From contig NZ_JACTGR010000004.1 of assembly GCF_014489075.1 (NCBI RefSeq), positions 124,001-188,000 of the forward strand: a stretch of 64,000 nucleotides of DNA, read 5' to 3'. A program made the position numbers and the translations under genes. Under the pieces are notes generated by a model. It was not told the origin of the DNA and searched no databases. It was given only the letters and a program-made list of their open reading frames with translations. Position 1 is the stretch's first letter; the number at the start of each line of letters is the position of its first letter. The DNA comes from Sphingomonas sp. JC676 (lineage in GTDB: Bacteria > Pseudomonadota > Alphaproteobacteria > Sphingomonadales > Sphingomonadaceae). Shown piece after piece: positions 52,428 to 61,498 of the stretch.

Positions 52428-53213
52428 GTGACTGCACTTTCCCGTTTCCCGAGATTCTTCGTCACCAGCCCCTCGCCTTGCCCGTATCTGCCCGGGCGCC
52501 AGGAGCGGAAAATCTTCACCGAGCTTTCGGGCCAGCACGCGGGCGAGCTCAACGACGCGCTGGGCCGCATCGGCTTTCGCCGCAGCCAGTCGGTCGCGTA
52601 TCGCCCCAGCTGCGCGGGCTGCACCGCCTGCGTCTCGGTCCGGGTCGTCGGCGACGAATTCAAGCCCAACGCCACGCAGCGCAAGCTGCTCAAGCGCCAT
52701 TCCGACCTTGAAGTGACCGCCTGCAAGCCTTGGGCGACCGAGGAGCAATATGCGCTGCTCCACCGCTATCTCTCTGCCCGCCACCCGGGCGGCGGCATGG
52801 CCGCGATGGACGAGAACGACTATGCCGACATGGTCGAACAGTCGCCGGTCAGCTCCTATGTCATCGAATATCGCGAGCCTTCGGTCGACGGAAAGCCCGG
52901 CCGCCTGGTCGGCGCGTGCATCACCGATCAGCAGGCCGATGGTCTTTCGATGATCTACAGCTTCTTCCTGGCCGACGAGGAAGGCCGGCCGGGGCTGGGC
53001 AATTTCATCATCATGGATCACATCCTGCGCGCGCGGAACGCGGGCCTGCCCTATGTCTATCTCGGCTATTGGGTGAAGGGCAGCGAGCGGATGGCGTACA
53101 AGACGCGCTTCCGGCCGATCGAAGTGCTGGGCCCGCATGGCTGGGCGCTGCTCGCCGATGACGACCAGGACGTGTCGATGCCGAGCCCCGTTCGTATCCG
53201 CGAATTGGCCTGA
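52428..53213 (+). CDS. bpt: Aspartate/glutamate leucyltransferase (Bpt)
   Basis: 261 aa. It transfers Leu from leucyl-tRNA to N-terminal Asp or Glu, marking proteins for ClpS-ClpAP degradation (bacterial N-end rule). Hallmarks: [19 protein letters not shown] start, [13 protein letters not shown]ys cluster, RFKP-like [13 protein letters not shown], and [22 protein letters not shown] near the C-terminus. GTG start at 52428 by homology; the ribosome-binding site is weak. Confidence 0.93.
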   Translation: MTALSRFPRFFVTSPSPCPYLPGRQERKIFTELSGQHAGELNDALGRIGFRRSQSVAYRPSCAGCTACVSVRVVGDEFKPNATQRKLLKRHSDLEVTACKPWATEEQYALLHRYLSARHPGGGMAAMDENDYADMVEQSPVSSYVIEYREPSVDGKPGRLVGACITDQQADGLSMIYSFFLADEEGRPGLGNFIIMDHILRARNAGLPYVYLGYWVKGSERMAYKTRFRPIEVLGPHGWALLADDDQDVSMPSPVRIRELA

Positions 53214-53216
53214 CGC

Positions 53217-54026
53217 TTACTCTTCTCCGCCGAGCTGCTCGACGCTGAGATCGATGTCGAGTTCTTCCTCGCCCGATCCGATCCGGGTGCCCGCGATCGA
53301 CGCGGCGCCATCGGCATCCAGCCCCACCGCGACGCGTACATAACTCTCGTCCGGCGAAAGGCCAGTGACGGGATCGAAGCCGACCCAGCCGATCCGCTCA
53401 ACATGCGCTTCCGCCCAGCCATGCGGCGCGTGGTGCGTGGTGCCGTCGCCATGATAGCCCGAGATGTAGCGTGCCGGCGCGCCCAGGCTGCGCGCGGCGG
53501 CGATGAAAATCTGCGCGACGTCGCGCGAGGTCTTGGCCTTGCCGACGAACGCCGCCGCGGCGGTAGCGCCGCTGTCCGGCAGATCGTCGACGCGCGGGAA
53601 GCGGACGTGGAGCGCGGCATTGAGCCGGTGCAGCCGATCAAGTGCGTCGCGGGCATTGGCGGCGCTTTCCTGCGCGAAGGCGGTGATCGCTTCGCTCGGC
53701 AGCGTGCGCGGCGTGGTGCGCAAATAGAGCATCGGCGGCAGTGGTTCGCTCGATCCGCGCACCAGTCCGCTTGCGTCGTTGGTCAGCACTTCCCCCGTTA
53801 CCGTCACGTCGAGCGCCTCAATCGGCCCCTCGGCGTAGAGCATCGTCACGGCATTGCCGAAGCCATCCACCGCGTCGCGCAGCCGCGCGTCGCAATCGAC
53901 CCCGACCATCCAGCTCACTACCGTCTGATCCTGCGTGTCGCACGGCGTGAGCCGCAGCATCTGGACGATCCGTGCCTGGGGCTGGCTGAAGCGGTAGTGA
54001 CTGCGATGATCGACCGCGATGCGCAT
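53217..54026 (-). CDS. Transglutaminase-like protein with Ser in place of the nucleophile Cys
   Basis: 269 aa. N-terminal beta domain (MRIAVDHRSHYRFSQPQARIVQMLRLTP) and a transglutaminase core, with catalytic His202 (PHGWAEAHV) and Asp218 (GFDPVTG). At the Cys position the sequence reads KTSRDVAQIFIAAARSLG: Ser167 stands where GxCxD is usual. It would be inactive as a classic cysteine peptidase/transglutaminase, or act with Ser. Third gene of the ATP-grasp / alpha-E / transglutaminase cluster; TGATG overlap with the alpha-E gene. Confidence 0.88.
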   Translation of the reverse strand: MRIAVDHRSHYRFSQPQARIVQMLRLTPCDTQDQTVVSWMVGVDCDARLRDAVDGFGNAVTMLYAEGPIEALDVTVTGEVLTNDASGLVRGSSEPLPPMLYLRTTPRTLPSEAITAFAQESAANARDALDRLHRLNAALHVRFPRVDDLPDSGATAAAAFVGKAKTSRDVAQIFIAAARSLGAPARYISGYHGDGTTHHAPHGWAEAHVERIGWVGFDPVTGLSPDESYVRVAVGLDADGAASIAGTRIGSGEEELDIDLSVEQLGGEE

Positions 54027-54967
54027 CAGATAAACCTGAACTGGCGCGCGACGGCGTCGTTGAGCATCTCGTTCTCGGCGATGAATGCTTCCAGATATTC
54101 GTGCAGCCCGCTGACGATCACTTCGGACGTCCGCGTCTTCTGCATCCGTGCCATGCGAGCCCGCGCCATGCGATCGGCCTCGCCCTGGAGCCCGGTGCGT
54201 TTGGCGAGCTGGCTGAGCAGACCGACGGCCTCCTCGACACAGGCGGCAAGGCTGCGCGGCAGTTCGAACCGGCTGATCAGCAGGTCGATGACATTGGCCG
54301 GCTGGAGGCCCTCCGAATAGAGCCAACGATAGGCGGTGACCGCCGAGACGGTCTGGAGGATCGTCGTCCACTGGTCGCGATCGACGACGCCGCCCACCGG
54401 CTCGCCCGCGGGGAGGAGCAAGTGATATTTGACGTCGACCAGCCGCGCGGTGTTGTCCGCGCGCTCGACCGCGGCGCCGAGCTGGATCAGCAGGGTCGCC
54501 TCGTTGCGCATCATCCGGTGCGTCGCGCCTTCGAAGCCGCGGGTCTCGCCCTTGATCTGTTCGAGCAGGTTCAGCGTCTGCGTGGCGCCGCCGGTCGAGG
54601 CGCGGTTCTGGAACAGCCACCAGGCGCGGTTGATCGCGGTCCAGGCCTCGCGGGTGAGCGCGGTGCGCACCGCGCGGGCGTTGTTGCGCGCCTTTTCAAG
54701 GCAGCGGACGATCGAGCCCGGGTTCGTAGCGTCGAGCGTCAGGAAGCGCGCGACATGCTGCTGGGTGACGCTCTGACCGGTCGCCGCGAACGCTTCCTCT
54801 GTATAGCTGACCGCGAGCGCGCTCTGCCACGCGGCCTCACCGGCGGGGCGGGCGGAAAGCGCGTCGAGGCGGATCGTCGCTTCGACCAGGCGGGCGACGA
54901 AATCGGCACGCTCGACATAGCGGCCGAGCCAGTAGAGCGCCGATGCGGTGCGCGAGAGCATTAGCAT
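54026..54967 (-). CDS. Alpha-E domain protein
   Basis: 313 aa, nearly all helical. Starts MLMLSRTASALYWLGRYVERADFVARLVEA, the alpha-E signature, and contains ETRGFEGATHRMMRNEA and AAVERADNTARLVDVKYHLLLP. Function unknown; the family almost always lies beside circularly permuted ATP-grasp and transglutaminase-like genes, as here, and is thought to belong with a peptide-forming or peptide-modifying pathway. Confidence 0.92.
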   Translation of the reverse strand: MLMLSRTASALYWLGRYVERADFVARLVEATIRLDALSARPAGEAAWQSALAVSYTEEAFAATGQSVTQQHVARFLTLDATNPGSIVRCLEKARNNARAVRTALTREAWTAINRAWWLFQNRASTGGATQTLNLLEQIKGETRGFEGATHRMMRNEATLLIQLGAAVERADNTARLVDVKYHLLLPAGEPVGGVVDRDQWTTILQTVSAVTAYRWLYSEGLQPANVIDLLISRFELPRSLAACVEEAVGLLSQLAKRTGLQGEADRMARARMARMQKTRTSEVIVSGLHEYLEAFIAENEMLNDAVARQFRFI

Positions 54968-54979
54968 GACGGCACTCCC

Positions 54980-55110
54980 AATCCTCCCCGAGCTTGGCTC
55001 GGGGAGGGGGATCGCCGCTGAAAGCGGTGGTGGAGGGACGACGGGCGAAGGCCGCCACCGTCCGCTGTGCGGTCGGTCCCCCTACCTGAGCGAGCTCGGG
55101 GAGGATTTTT
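54980..55110. repeat. Intergenic repeat, family B, inside an operon
   Basis: AATCCTCCCCGAGCTTGGCT...GGGGAGGGGG, GGTGGAGGGAC in the middle, and GAGCTCGGGGAGGATT at the right. It occupies the gap between the ATP-grasp gene and the alpha-E gene. Highly like the copy at 62460-62598. Confidence 0.75.
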
Positions 55111-55121
55111 GCGGACCGCCA

Positions 55122-56591
55122 TCACGACGTCATTCCCTGGCTCTGGGACTGGGACTGGGCGGTCCCGTCGTCCATCAGCACGAAGCTGTCCTTGGTGCCG
55201 CCGCCCTGACTGGAATTGACCACGAGCGAACCCGCTTGGAGCGCGACGCGGGTCAGGCCGCCGGGGGCGACGCGGACACCGTCGCTGCCGGTCAGCACGA
55301 ACGGGCGGAAATCGACATGGCGCGGGGCGAGCCCGGCCTCGGTCAGCGTCGGCACGGTGGACAGCGCCAACGTCGGCTGAGCGATGTAGCAATGCGGCTT
55401 GGCGATCAGCGCCGCGCGGAAATCCTCGATCTGCTGTCGGGTCGCGGTGGGGCCGACCAACATGCCGTAGCCGCCCGATCCGTCGACGAGCTTGACCACC
55501 AGCTCGGGCAGATGATCGAGCACATATTTGAGCGACTGCGGCTCGCGACAGCGGAAGGTCTCGACATTGGGTAGCTTGGCTTCGCCCCCCGAATAAAAGC
55601 GAACGATCTCGGGCATATAGCTGTAGATCGCCTTGTCGTCGGCAATGCCGTTGCCCGGCGCGTTGAGGATCGCGACATTGCCGGCGCGATAGGCGGCGAT
55701 CAGCCCGGGCACGCCCAGCATCGAATCCGGGCGGAAGGTGAGCGGATCCAGATAGTCGTCGTCGATCCGGCGATAGATCACGTCGACGCGGACGCGCCCG
55801 CCGATCGTCTGCATCCAGACGATGTCATCGTCGACGACCAGGTCGGCCGCCTCGACCAGCTCGACGCCCATCGAATCCGCGAGGAAGCTGTGCTCGTAAT
55901 AGGCCGAGTTGAAATGGCCGGGGGTCAGTACGACGCAGACCGGCTTGGCCTTGTTGCCCGGCGCTACCGACCGCATCGTCGCCAGCAGCATGTCCGGATA
56001 GCTGTCCACCGGCGCGACCCGAAAATCGCGGAACAGCTCGGGGCACAGGCGGATCATCGCCTCGCGATTTTCGAGCATGTACGACACGCCGGAGGGCGTG
56101 CGGGCATTGTCCTCGAGCACATAGAATTCGTCGGGGCCGACACGGACCAGGTCGATGCCGCAGATATGCGCCCACACTCCGTGCGGCGGGCGGATGCCGT
56201 CGACTTCGGGGCGGAACTGGTCGTTGTTGTAGACCAGCTCGGGAGGGATGATTCCCTCGGCGAGGATGCGGCGCTTGCCGTAGATATCCTCGAGGAAGGC
56301 GTTGATCGCCTCGACGCGCTGGACCAGCCCTTCGCTCAGCCGCTGCCATTCGCTTTGCAGGAAGATGCGCGGGACGATGTCGAACGGGATGATGCGCTCG
56401 GCGGCGTCGCTGTCGCCATAGACGGCGAAGGTGATGCCCAATTGGCGGAACGCGGCTTCGGCGGATTGCTGGCGGCGATGGAGTTCGGCCGAAGGCGTGT
56501 CGGCCACCCACTGCGATAGTGCCGCAAATTCGGGACGGGGGTCTTCGGGCCCGCCATGTCCCCAGATCTCGTCGAACGCCCCTGCTGCCAT
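55122..56591 (-). CDS. Circularly permuted ATP-grasp protein (type 2)
   Basis: 489 aa. Recognised from DIVPRIFLQSEWQRLSEGLVQRV and the RPEVDGIRPPHGVWAHICGIDLVRVGPDEFYVLEDNARTPSGVSYMLENR region with acidic/Asn metal-binding residues, then KLVDGSGGYGMLVGPTA. ATP-grasp enzymes form amide bonds by acyl phosphates; here probably a peptide-like bond in an unknown product. ATG at 56591 has GGAG 5 nt upstream. First gene of the three-gene cluster; a Gln/Ser-rich tail (SQSQSQ) ends it. Confidence 0.92.
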   Translation of the reverse strand: MAAGAFDEIWGHGGPEDPRPEFAALSQWVADTPSAELHRRQQSAEAAFRQLGITFAVYGDSDAAERIIPFDIVPRIFLQSEWQRLSEGLVQRVEAINAFLEDIYGKRRILAEGIIPPELVYNNDQFRPEVDGIRPPHGVWAHICGIDLVRVGPDEFYVLEDNARTPSGVSYMLENREAMIRLCPELFRDFRVAPVDSYPDMLLATMRSVAPGNKAKPVCVVLTPGHFNSAYYEHSFLADSMGVELVEAADLVVDDDIVWMQTIGGRVRVDVIYRRIDDDYLDPLTFRPDSMLGVPGLIAAYRAGNVAILNAPGNGIADDKAIYSYMPEIVRFYSGGEAKLPNVETFRCREPQSLKYVLDHLPELVVKLVDGSGGYGMLVGPTATRQQIEDFRAALIAKPHCYIAQPTLALSTVPTLTEAGLAPRHVDFRPFVLTGSDGVRVAPGGLTRVALQAGSLVVNSSQGGGTKDSFVLMDDGTAQSQSQSQGMTS

Positions 56592-56672
56592 CAACGCTCC
56601 CAAGCGCCGGAGTGCCCGGCTGGTTCCATGCTGCAACGCTTTGCTGCGTCGCACAAGGGGGGCGCTAAGGTG

Positions 56673-57287
56673 TCAGCTCGCGTATTTTACGCTGCAGCCA
56701 TAGGGCCGCGTTTCGGTCACCGAGACGGGCTTGCCGGCTTTGATCTCGCCGAGCGCTGCGAGAACATGATTGCGCGCCTTGGCGATATCGGCCGTGTCCG
56801 CCGTCGCGCGGTCGTCGATCCCGCCCTTGTAGACCAGCCGGCCACTCGCATCGATGATATACATGTGCGGCGTGGTCTTCGCGCCATAGACCTTGCCGAT
56901 CAGCCCCTTGGGATCGAGCACATAGGTCGCGGGCTTCGCCTTCTGGCCGGCGACGAACTTCTGCGCCTCGGCTCCGGTCATGTAGCCCTGCTTGCCCGGC
57001 GCGCCCGAGTTGACCGTCAGCCATACCACGCCCTGTGCGGCGGCGGCGGCCTGGGTCTTCTGCATGTTGCCGCTGTTATAGTGCTTCTGCACGAAGGGGC
57101 AGCCGGGATTGTTCCATTCGAGCACGACGGTCTTGCCGCGATATTGCGAGAGGTCGACCACCTTGCCGTGCATGTCCATCGCGCGGAAATTGGGGACCGC
57201 GCTCGCGATCTCTGGCTCGGCGGCGAGCGATGCCGCGGCGGCGATTACAGCGGCCGTTGCCAGGCCGGCCAACATCCAGCGCTTCAT
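56673..57287 (-). CDS. Exported thioredoxin-like redoxin
   Basis: 204 aa. Signal peptide 1-22. AhpC/TSA-type fold: VVDLSQYRGKTVVLEWNNPGCPFVQKHY with one Cys in the active loop (GCPFVQKHY), TTPHMYIIDASGRLVYKG, then a second Cys near the C-terminus (PYGCSVKY). The active site thus resembles a two-Cys redoxin rather than CxxC thioredoxin. It lies 15 bp downstream of the DsbD-like reductase, its probable electron donor (inference). Confidence 0.85.
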   Translation of the reverse strand: MKRWMLAGLATAAVIAAAASLAAEPEIASAVPNFRAMDMHGKVVDLSQYRGKTVVLEWNNPGCPFVQKHYNSGNMQKTQAAAAAQGVVWLTVNSGAPGKQGYMTGAEAQKFVAGQKAKPATYVLDPKGLIGKVYGAKTTPHMYIIDASGRLVYKGGIDDRATADTADIAKARNHVLAALGEIKAGKPVSVTETRPYGCSVKYAS

Positions 57288-57302
57288 CCGACGTCTCCTT
57301 TC

Positions 57303-59330
57303 TCAGCCTCCGTTAGCAAGGTCGCGCAGCATCGCCTGGGTCAGGATCTGGGGCAGGACTCGCGGCGCCGCCTCGCCCGGTTTGTACCATAGATAGAGCG
57401 GAACGCCTGCACGATTGTGCCGTTCGATGAACCGGCCGAGCGCGGGATCGCCGTTGGTCCAGTCGCCAACGAGCACCGCGACCTTGCCGTCGGCCAACGC
57501 CTTCGTCACCGCCTCGGTCTCGATTACGCCCTTCTCGTTGACCTTGCAGGTGAGGCACCAGTCGGCGGTGAAATAGGCGAAGACCGGGCGGCCCTGCGCC
57601 GTGAGTTCGGCGAGGCGGGCTTCGCTGAACGGCTCCGCGCCCGAGACGGTCTTGGGCCCGGCGTCGGCGGGAGCGGGGTGGACCAGCGCCGTCGCGCCAA
57701 GCGCGATCAGGGCGAGCGGCACGGCCGGCAGCCACGCGCGCGCAAGGCCGCGCATCTGCCGCATGCCCCACCACCACAGCCCGAAGGATGCGAGCAGCGA
57801 TGCGGCGAGCCCGATCGCCATGCCGTCGACCCCGGCCTGGCGCCCGAGCACCCAGGCGAGCGCCAGCGCGGTCAGGAACATCGGCACCGAAAGCACGCGG
57901 CGGAGCGTCGCCATCCACGCGCCGGGCTTGGGCAGCATGCGGCGGAAGGCGGGAACGAAGCCGAGCAGCAGGAAGGGAAGGGCGATGCCCAGCCCCAGGC
58001 CTCCGAACACCGCCAGCGCGGCGGGCCAGGGCAGGATCAGCGCCGCGCCCAGCGCCGATGCCATGAACGGGCCGGTGCACGGCGTCGCGATGAATGCCGC
58101 GAGCGCACCCGTCGCGAAGGCGCCGCCGGTGCCCTTCGATGCGGCACGGTTGACGAAGCCGGGCGCGTTGATCTCGAACAGTCCGGCGAGGTTGAGCGCG
58201 ATCGCGGTGACGAGCAGCAGCAGGATCAGGATCACGCGCGGGTCTTGGAGCTGGAACGCCCAGCCGACGGTCGCGCCGCCCGCGCGCACCGCCAGCAATA
58301 TGCCGCCCAGCGCCAGGCAGACTGCGACGACCCCGGCGGTATAGGCCAAAGCCTCGCCGCGCGGATTGCCCTCGCCGTGATTGGCCTTGGCGAGGCTGAG
58401 TGCCTTGAGGCTCAGGATCGGGAAGACGCAGGGCATGATGTTGAGGATCAGCCCGCCGAGCACGGCGCCCGCGAATGCGATCAGCGCCGCGCTCCAGGGA
58501 ACACCCGCCGGCGCCTCCTTGGCGGCCGCCACCTTGCCGGGAACCGCGCTCACCGAGAAGCCGCGCGTGCCAAAGGCGAGCACGCCCTCAATCGGTCCTA
58601 CGGCGCGCTTGCCGACGGTCTCGATCACCACCCGATCGCCGTCGCGCATCACCTTTTGCGGCGCGGCATAGTCGAGGACGCCATCGGTCGCGGTGAAGAA
58701 ATAGCCATCGCCTTCCGCGGCGGCGCTCGCCGGATAGGGCACGGCGATGCGGAAGCTTTTGTTCTCGACCTGATAGGTGCCCTGGCTCCCCAGCGGTTTC
58801 GGCAGCGCAGAGCGCCAACCGTCGAACTGCGCGCGGCGCGTGGCGGTGACGCTCCCGTCGCCGATCTGCAGCGTGAGCGCGAGCTCGGCCTTTTCGGGCA
58901 CGCAGATCGCATCGGTGCAGACCAGATAGTCGAGCTTCACCCTGACCGGCAGCGCGCCCTTCGCGTCCGTCGGCACCTTGAGCGTCACCAAAGGTGCGAA
59001 GGGACCTTCATAGACATAGTTCATGAGGCCGGCGATCAGCAACCGCTGCGGGACGGGATAGCGCAGCGGCCCGGCGATCGCGCCTTGGGGCAGCGTCCAT
59101 GCGGCACGTGCGGGCAGGCCCGCATCGCCGGGATTGAGCCAATAGGCGTGCCAGCCCTTTTCGGGCACCGAGGCGAAGGCGAGCGTGACATCGCTGCCGG
59201 GCGCAGGGTGATCGGTCTCGGCGATCAGCGCGATGCGGACGTGCGGACCCGGTCCAACCGGTTGTGCGGCGGCGGATGCGATCCCCAATGCGAGGAGAAT
59301 CGACATCAAAGCGAAACGAAGCCAAGCCAT
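57303..59330 (-). CDS. DsbD-family thiol:disulfide interchange protein
   Basis: 675 aa. Signal peptide 1-23; periplasmic N-domain with YLVCTDAICVPEKAEL Cys pair; eight-TM core with the two reactive Cys (NIMPCVFPILSLKAL and IATPCTGPFMASALGAA); C-terminal thioredoxin-like domain with WCLTCK. It passes electrons from cytoplasmic thioredoxin to periplasmic partners. More like ScsB/DsbD_2 than E. coli DsbD. AGGAGG 4 nt before the ATG at 59330. Partner redoxin downstream. Confidence 0.92.
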   Translation of the reverse strand: MAWLRFALMSILLALGIASAAAQPVGPGPHVRIALIAETDHPAPGSDVTLAFASVPEKGWHAYWLNPGDAGLPARAAWTLPQGAIAGPLRYPVPQRLLIAGLMNYVYEGPFAPLVTLKVPTDAKGALPVRVKLDYLVCTDAICVPEKAELALTLQIGDGSVTATRRAQFDGWRSALPKPLGSQGTYQVENKSFRIAVPYPASAAAEGDGYFFTATDGVLDYAAPQKVMRDGDRVVIETVGKRAVGPIEGVLAFGTRGFSVSAVPGKVAAAKEAPAGVPWSAALIAFAGAVLGGLILNIMPCVFPILSLKALSLAKANHGEGNPRGEALAYTAGVVAVCLALGGILLAVRAGGATVGWAFQLQDPRVILILLLLVTAIALNLAGLFEINAPGFVNRAASKGTGGAFATGALAAFIATPCTGPFMASALGAALILPWPAALAVFGGLGLGIALPFLLLGFVPAFRRMLPKPGAWMATLRRVLSVPMFLTALALAWVLGRQAGVDGMAIGLAASLLASFGLWWWGMRQMRGLARAWLPAVPLALIALGATALVHPAPADAGPKTVSGAEPFSEARLAELTAQGRPVFAYFTADWCLTCKVNEKGVIETEAVTKALADGKVAVLVGDWTNGDPALGRFIERHNRAGVPLYLWYKPGEAAPRVLPQILTQAMLRDLANGG

Positions 59331-59403
59331 GGGGCCTCCTTGCTCAGCTTGCGTCGTTGGACAATAGCTGGGTGCATTCTTTCCTCGCGCCGGAGCCGGC
59401 TCC

Positions 59404-61041
59404 ATGAAGTTCGCGTCCACTTTCGCCGCTGCAATCGCCCTGTTCGCCGCCGCGCCGTCGTTCGCGCAGGAAAGCGCGCCGCCCGCCCCGCGCCCGGCGC
59501 CCAAGCTGGTGGTGGTGATCTCGGTCGACCAGTTCTCGGCCGATCTCTTCGCCGAATATCGCGCGCGCTACACCCAGGGCTTTGCGCGGCTGCTGTCGGG
59601 CGCGGTGTTCCCGGCTGGCTATCAGAGCCATGCCGCGACCGAGACCTGCCCGGGCCATTCGACGATCCTGACCGGCGACCATCCCTCGCGCACCGGCATC
59701 ATCGCCAATGACTGGACCGACTTCAACACCGCGCGCACCGACAAGACGGTCTATTGTGCCGAGGACGAGAGCGTCCCGGGCAGCGACTCGAACAACTTCA
59801 CCGTCTCCGACAAGCATCTGAAGGTGCCGACGTTGGGTGAGTGGATGAAGCTCGCCGATCCCCAGTCGCGCGTCGTCTCGGTCGCGGGCAAGGACCGCGC
59901 TGCGGTGATGATGGGCGGCCACAAGGTCGACGAGCTCTGGTGGTGGAACGGCAAGGCGTTCGTCTCCTATGCCGGCCGCGCCGAGCCGGCGATGGTCACC
60001 AAGATGAACGCGAACACCACGGCGCGCATCGCCGAGGCGCAGGAGCCGCTCGATCTCCCGGCCTTCTGCCAGGCGCGCAGCCGGGCGATTCCGATCGGCG
60101 GCGGCAAGACCGTGGGCGACGGCCGCTTCGCGCGTCCCGCCGGCGATACGCGGCTGTTCCGCGCTTCGCCCGAGTTCGACGACGCCATCCTCGCGCTCGG
60201 CGCGGGCATCGCCACCGACATGAAGCTGGGCCAGGGCGCGCATACCGACCTGCTGATCCTCGGCGCCTCGGCCACCGACTATGTTGGCCATACCTATGGC
60301 ACCGAGGGCAGCGAGATGTGCCTCCAGATGTATTCGCTCGACCAGACCCTGGGCCGGCTGTTCGCCGTGCTCGACAGGACCGGGGTGGACTATGCGGTTG
60401 TGCTGACCGCCGATCATGGCGGCCACGATTTGCCCGAGCGCAACCGCGAGCATGCCGCGCCGATGGCCGAGCGGATCGATCCGGCGCTCAACCCTTTCGC
60501 GATGGGCAAGGATATCGGCGCGAAGATGGGGCTGCCCGGGCGGGTGCTCGGCGGCAGCGCAGCGGGCGACATCTATATCGATCCCAAGCTCACCAAGGCG
60601 CAGCGCGACGCGGTGCAGGCCGAGGTGATCAAGCGCTATTCGGCGCACCCGCAGGTGCAGGCGATCTTTACCCGCGCCCAAATCGCGGCGACTGCACCCG
60701 CGAAAACCCCGCCCGAGACCTGGACCTTGCTCGAGCGCGCGCGCGCTTCCTATGATCCGCAGCATTCGGGCGATCTGGTTGCGGCGCTCAAGCCCCGCAT
60801 CACGCCGATCGCCGATCCCACCAAGGGAACGGTCGCGACGCATGGCAGCTTCTGGGACTATGACCGCCGCGTGCCGATCCTGTTCTGGCAGAAGGGCATG
60901 ACTGGGTTCGAGCAGCCGCTGTCGGTGGAGACGGTCGACATCGCGCCGACGCTCGCGGCGCTGATCCATGTGCCGGTGCCAGTGGAGATCGACGGCCGCT
61001 GCCTCGATCTCGACGCGGGCACGGGCGACACCTGCAAGTAA
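59404..61041 (+). CDS. Alkaline phosphatase, Thr-nucleophile (SPAP/PafA type)
   Basis: 545 aa. Signal peptide 1-22 (FAQ-E). Metal ligand Asp42 (ISVDQF), nucleophile likely Thr81 in TETCPGHST, TADHGGHD zinc site near residue 340, and THGSFWDYDRRVP with His near the end. Unlike PhoA (Ser), the Sphingomonas enzyme SPAP uses Thr. It hydrolyses phosphate monoesters in the periplasm and is often expressed without strong phosphate starvation control. Divergent from the DsbD gene. Confidence 0.92.
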   Translation: MKFASTFAAAIALFAAAPSFAQESAPPAPRPAPKLVVVISVDQFSADLFAEYRARYTQGFARLLSGAVFPAGYQSHAATETCPGHSTILTGDHPSRTGIIANDWTDFNTARTDKTVYCAEDESVPGSDSNNFTVSDKHLKVPTLGEWMKLADPQSRVVSVAGKDRAAVMMGGHKVDELWWWNGKAFVSYAGRAEPAMVTKMNANTTARIAEAQEPLDLPAFCQARSRAIPIGGGKTVGDGRFARPAGDTRLFRASPEFDDAILALGAGIATDMKLGQGAHTDLLILGASATDYVGHTYGTEGSEMCLQMYSLDQTLGRLFAVLDRTGVDYAVVLTADHGGHDLPERNREHAAPMAERIDPALNPFAMGKDIGAKMGLPGRVLGGSAAGDIYIDPKLTKAQRDAVQAEVIKRYSAHPQVQAIFTRAQIAATAPAKTPPETWTLLERARASYDPQHSGDLVAALKPRITPIADPTKGTVATHGSFWDYDRRVPILFWQKGMTGFEQPLSVETVDIAPTLAALIHVPVPVEIDGRCLDLDAGTGDTCK

Positions 61042-61052
61042 GGGTCGGGCCG

Positions 61053-61394
61053 GTGGACCTCGCAATCCGGCGCGTGATCCTGTTCACGCCCAACTTTGAG
61101 CCGATGCTGGCCTTCTACCGCGACCGGCTGGGCCTCGCCCTGCGCGAGCAGAGCGACGGCTGGGCCGATTTCGATGCGGGCGGATGCCGTCTCGCGCTGC
61201 ACGAGGCAAGGATCGACTCGGCCGAGGGGCCGCACAAGATCGCCTTCTATGCGGAGGATGTCGCCGCCGCGCGCGAAGCGCTTGTCGCGAAGGGCGTCAC
61301 GACGATGGGCAAGATCCACATCTTCGGCGACTTGCAGCTGTGCGACGGGCAGGATCCCGACGGCAACTGGTTCCAGCTGTCGAATCGACCCTGA
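61053..61394 (+). CDS. VOC-family (glyoxalase-like) protein
   Basis: 113 aa, one VOC domain of two beta-alpha-beta-beta-beta units: ILFTPNFEPMLAFYRDRLGLALRE, HKIAFYAEDVAAAREAL, DPDGNWFQL with the Glu/Gln position where metal binding is usual. Function within the fold (glyoxalase, dioxygenase, resistance protein) cannot be told. GTG start at 61053, 11 bp after the phosphatase stop, so probably co-transcribed. Confidence 0.82.
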   Translation: MDLAIRRVILFTPNFEPMLAFYRDRLGLALREQSDGWADFDAGGCRLALHEARIDSAEGPHKIAFYAEDVAAAREALVAKGVTTMGKIHIFGDLQLCDGQDPDGNWFQLSNRP

Positions 61395-61414
61395 AAGCCC
61401 GCAGCGCCTAGGGG

Positions 61415-61488
61415 GCTCCTGCGGAAGCAGGAGCCCAGGGTCCCAAACGGTTCGCTCGCCATCCTAGGCTCCTGCTTTCGCAGGAGCA
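61415..61488. repeat. Intergenic repeat, family C (CTCCTGC...GCAGGAG)
   Basis: Two hairpins: GCTCCTGCGGAAGCAGGAGC at the left (61415-61434) and GCTCCTGCTTTCGCAGGAGC at the right (61469-61488), inverted overall. It separates convergent VOC and beta-helix genes. A half-copy CTTTCGCAGGAGCACG is at about 12754-12769. Confidence 0.7.
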
Positions 61489-61498
61489 CGGTGCTGGT

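Noticed and set aside
57417..59711. 764-aa antisense ORF across the DsbD-like gene
   Set aside because: Gln/Arg/Gly-rich shadow with no recognisable domain.
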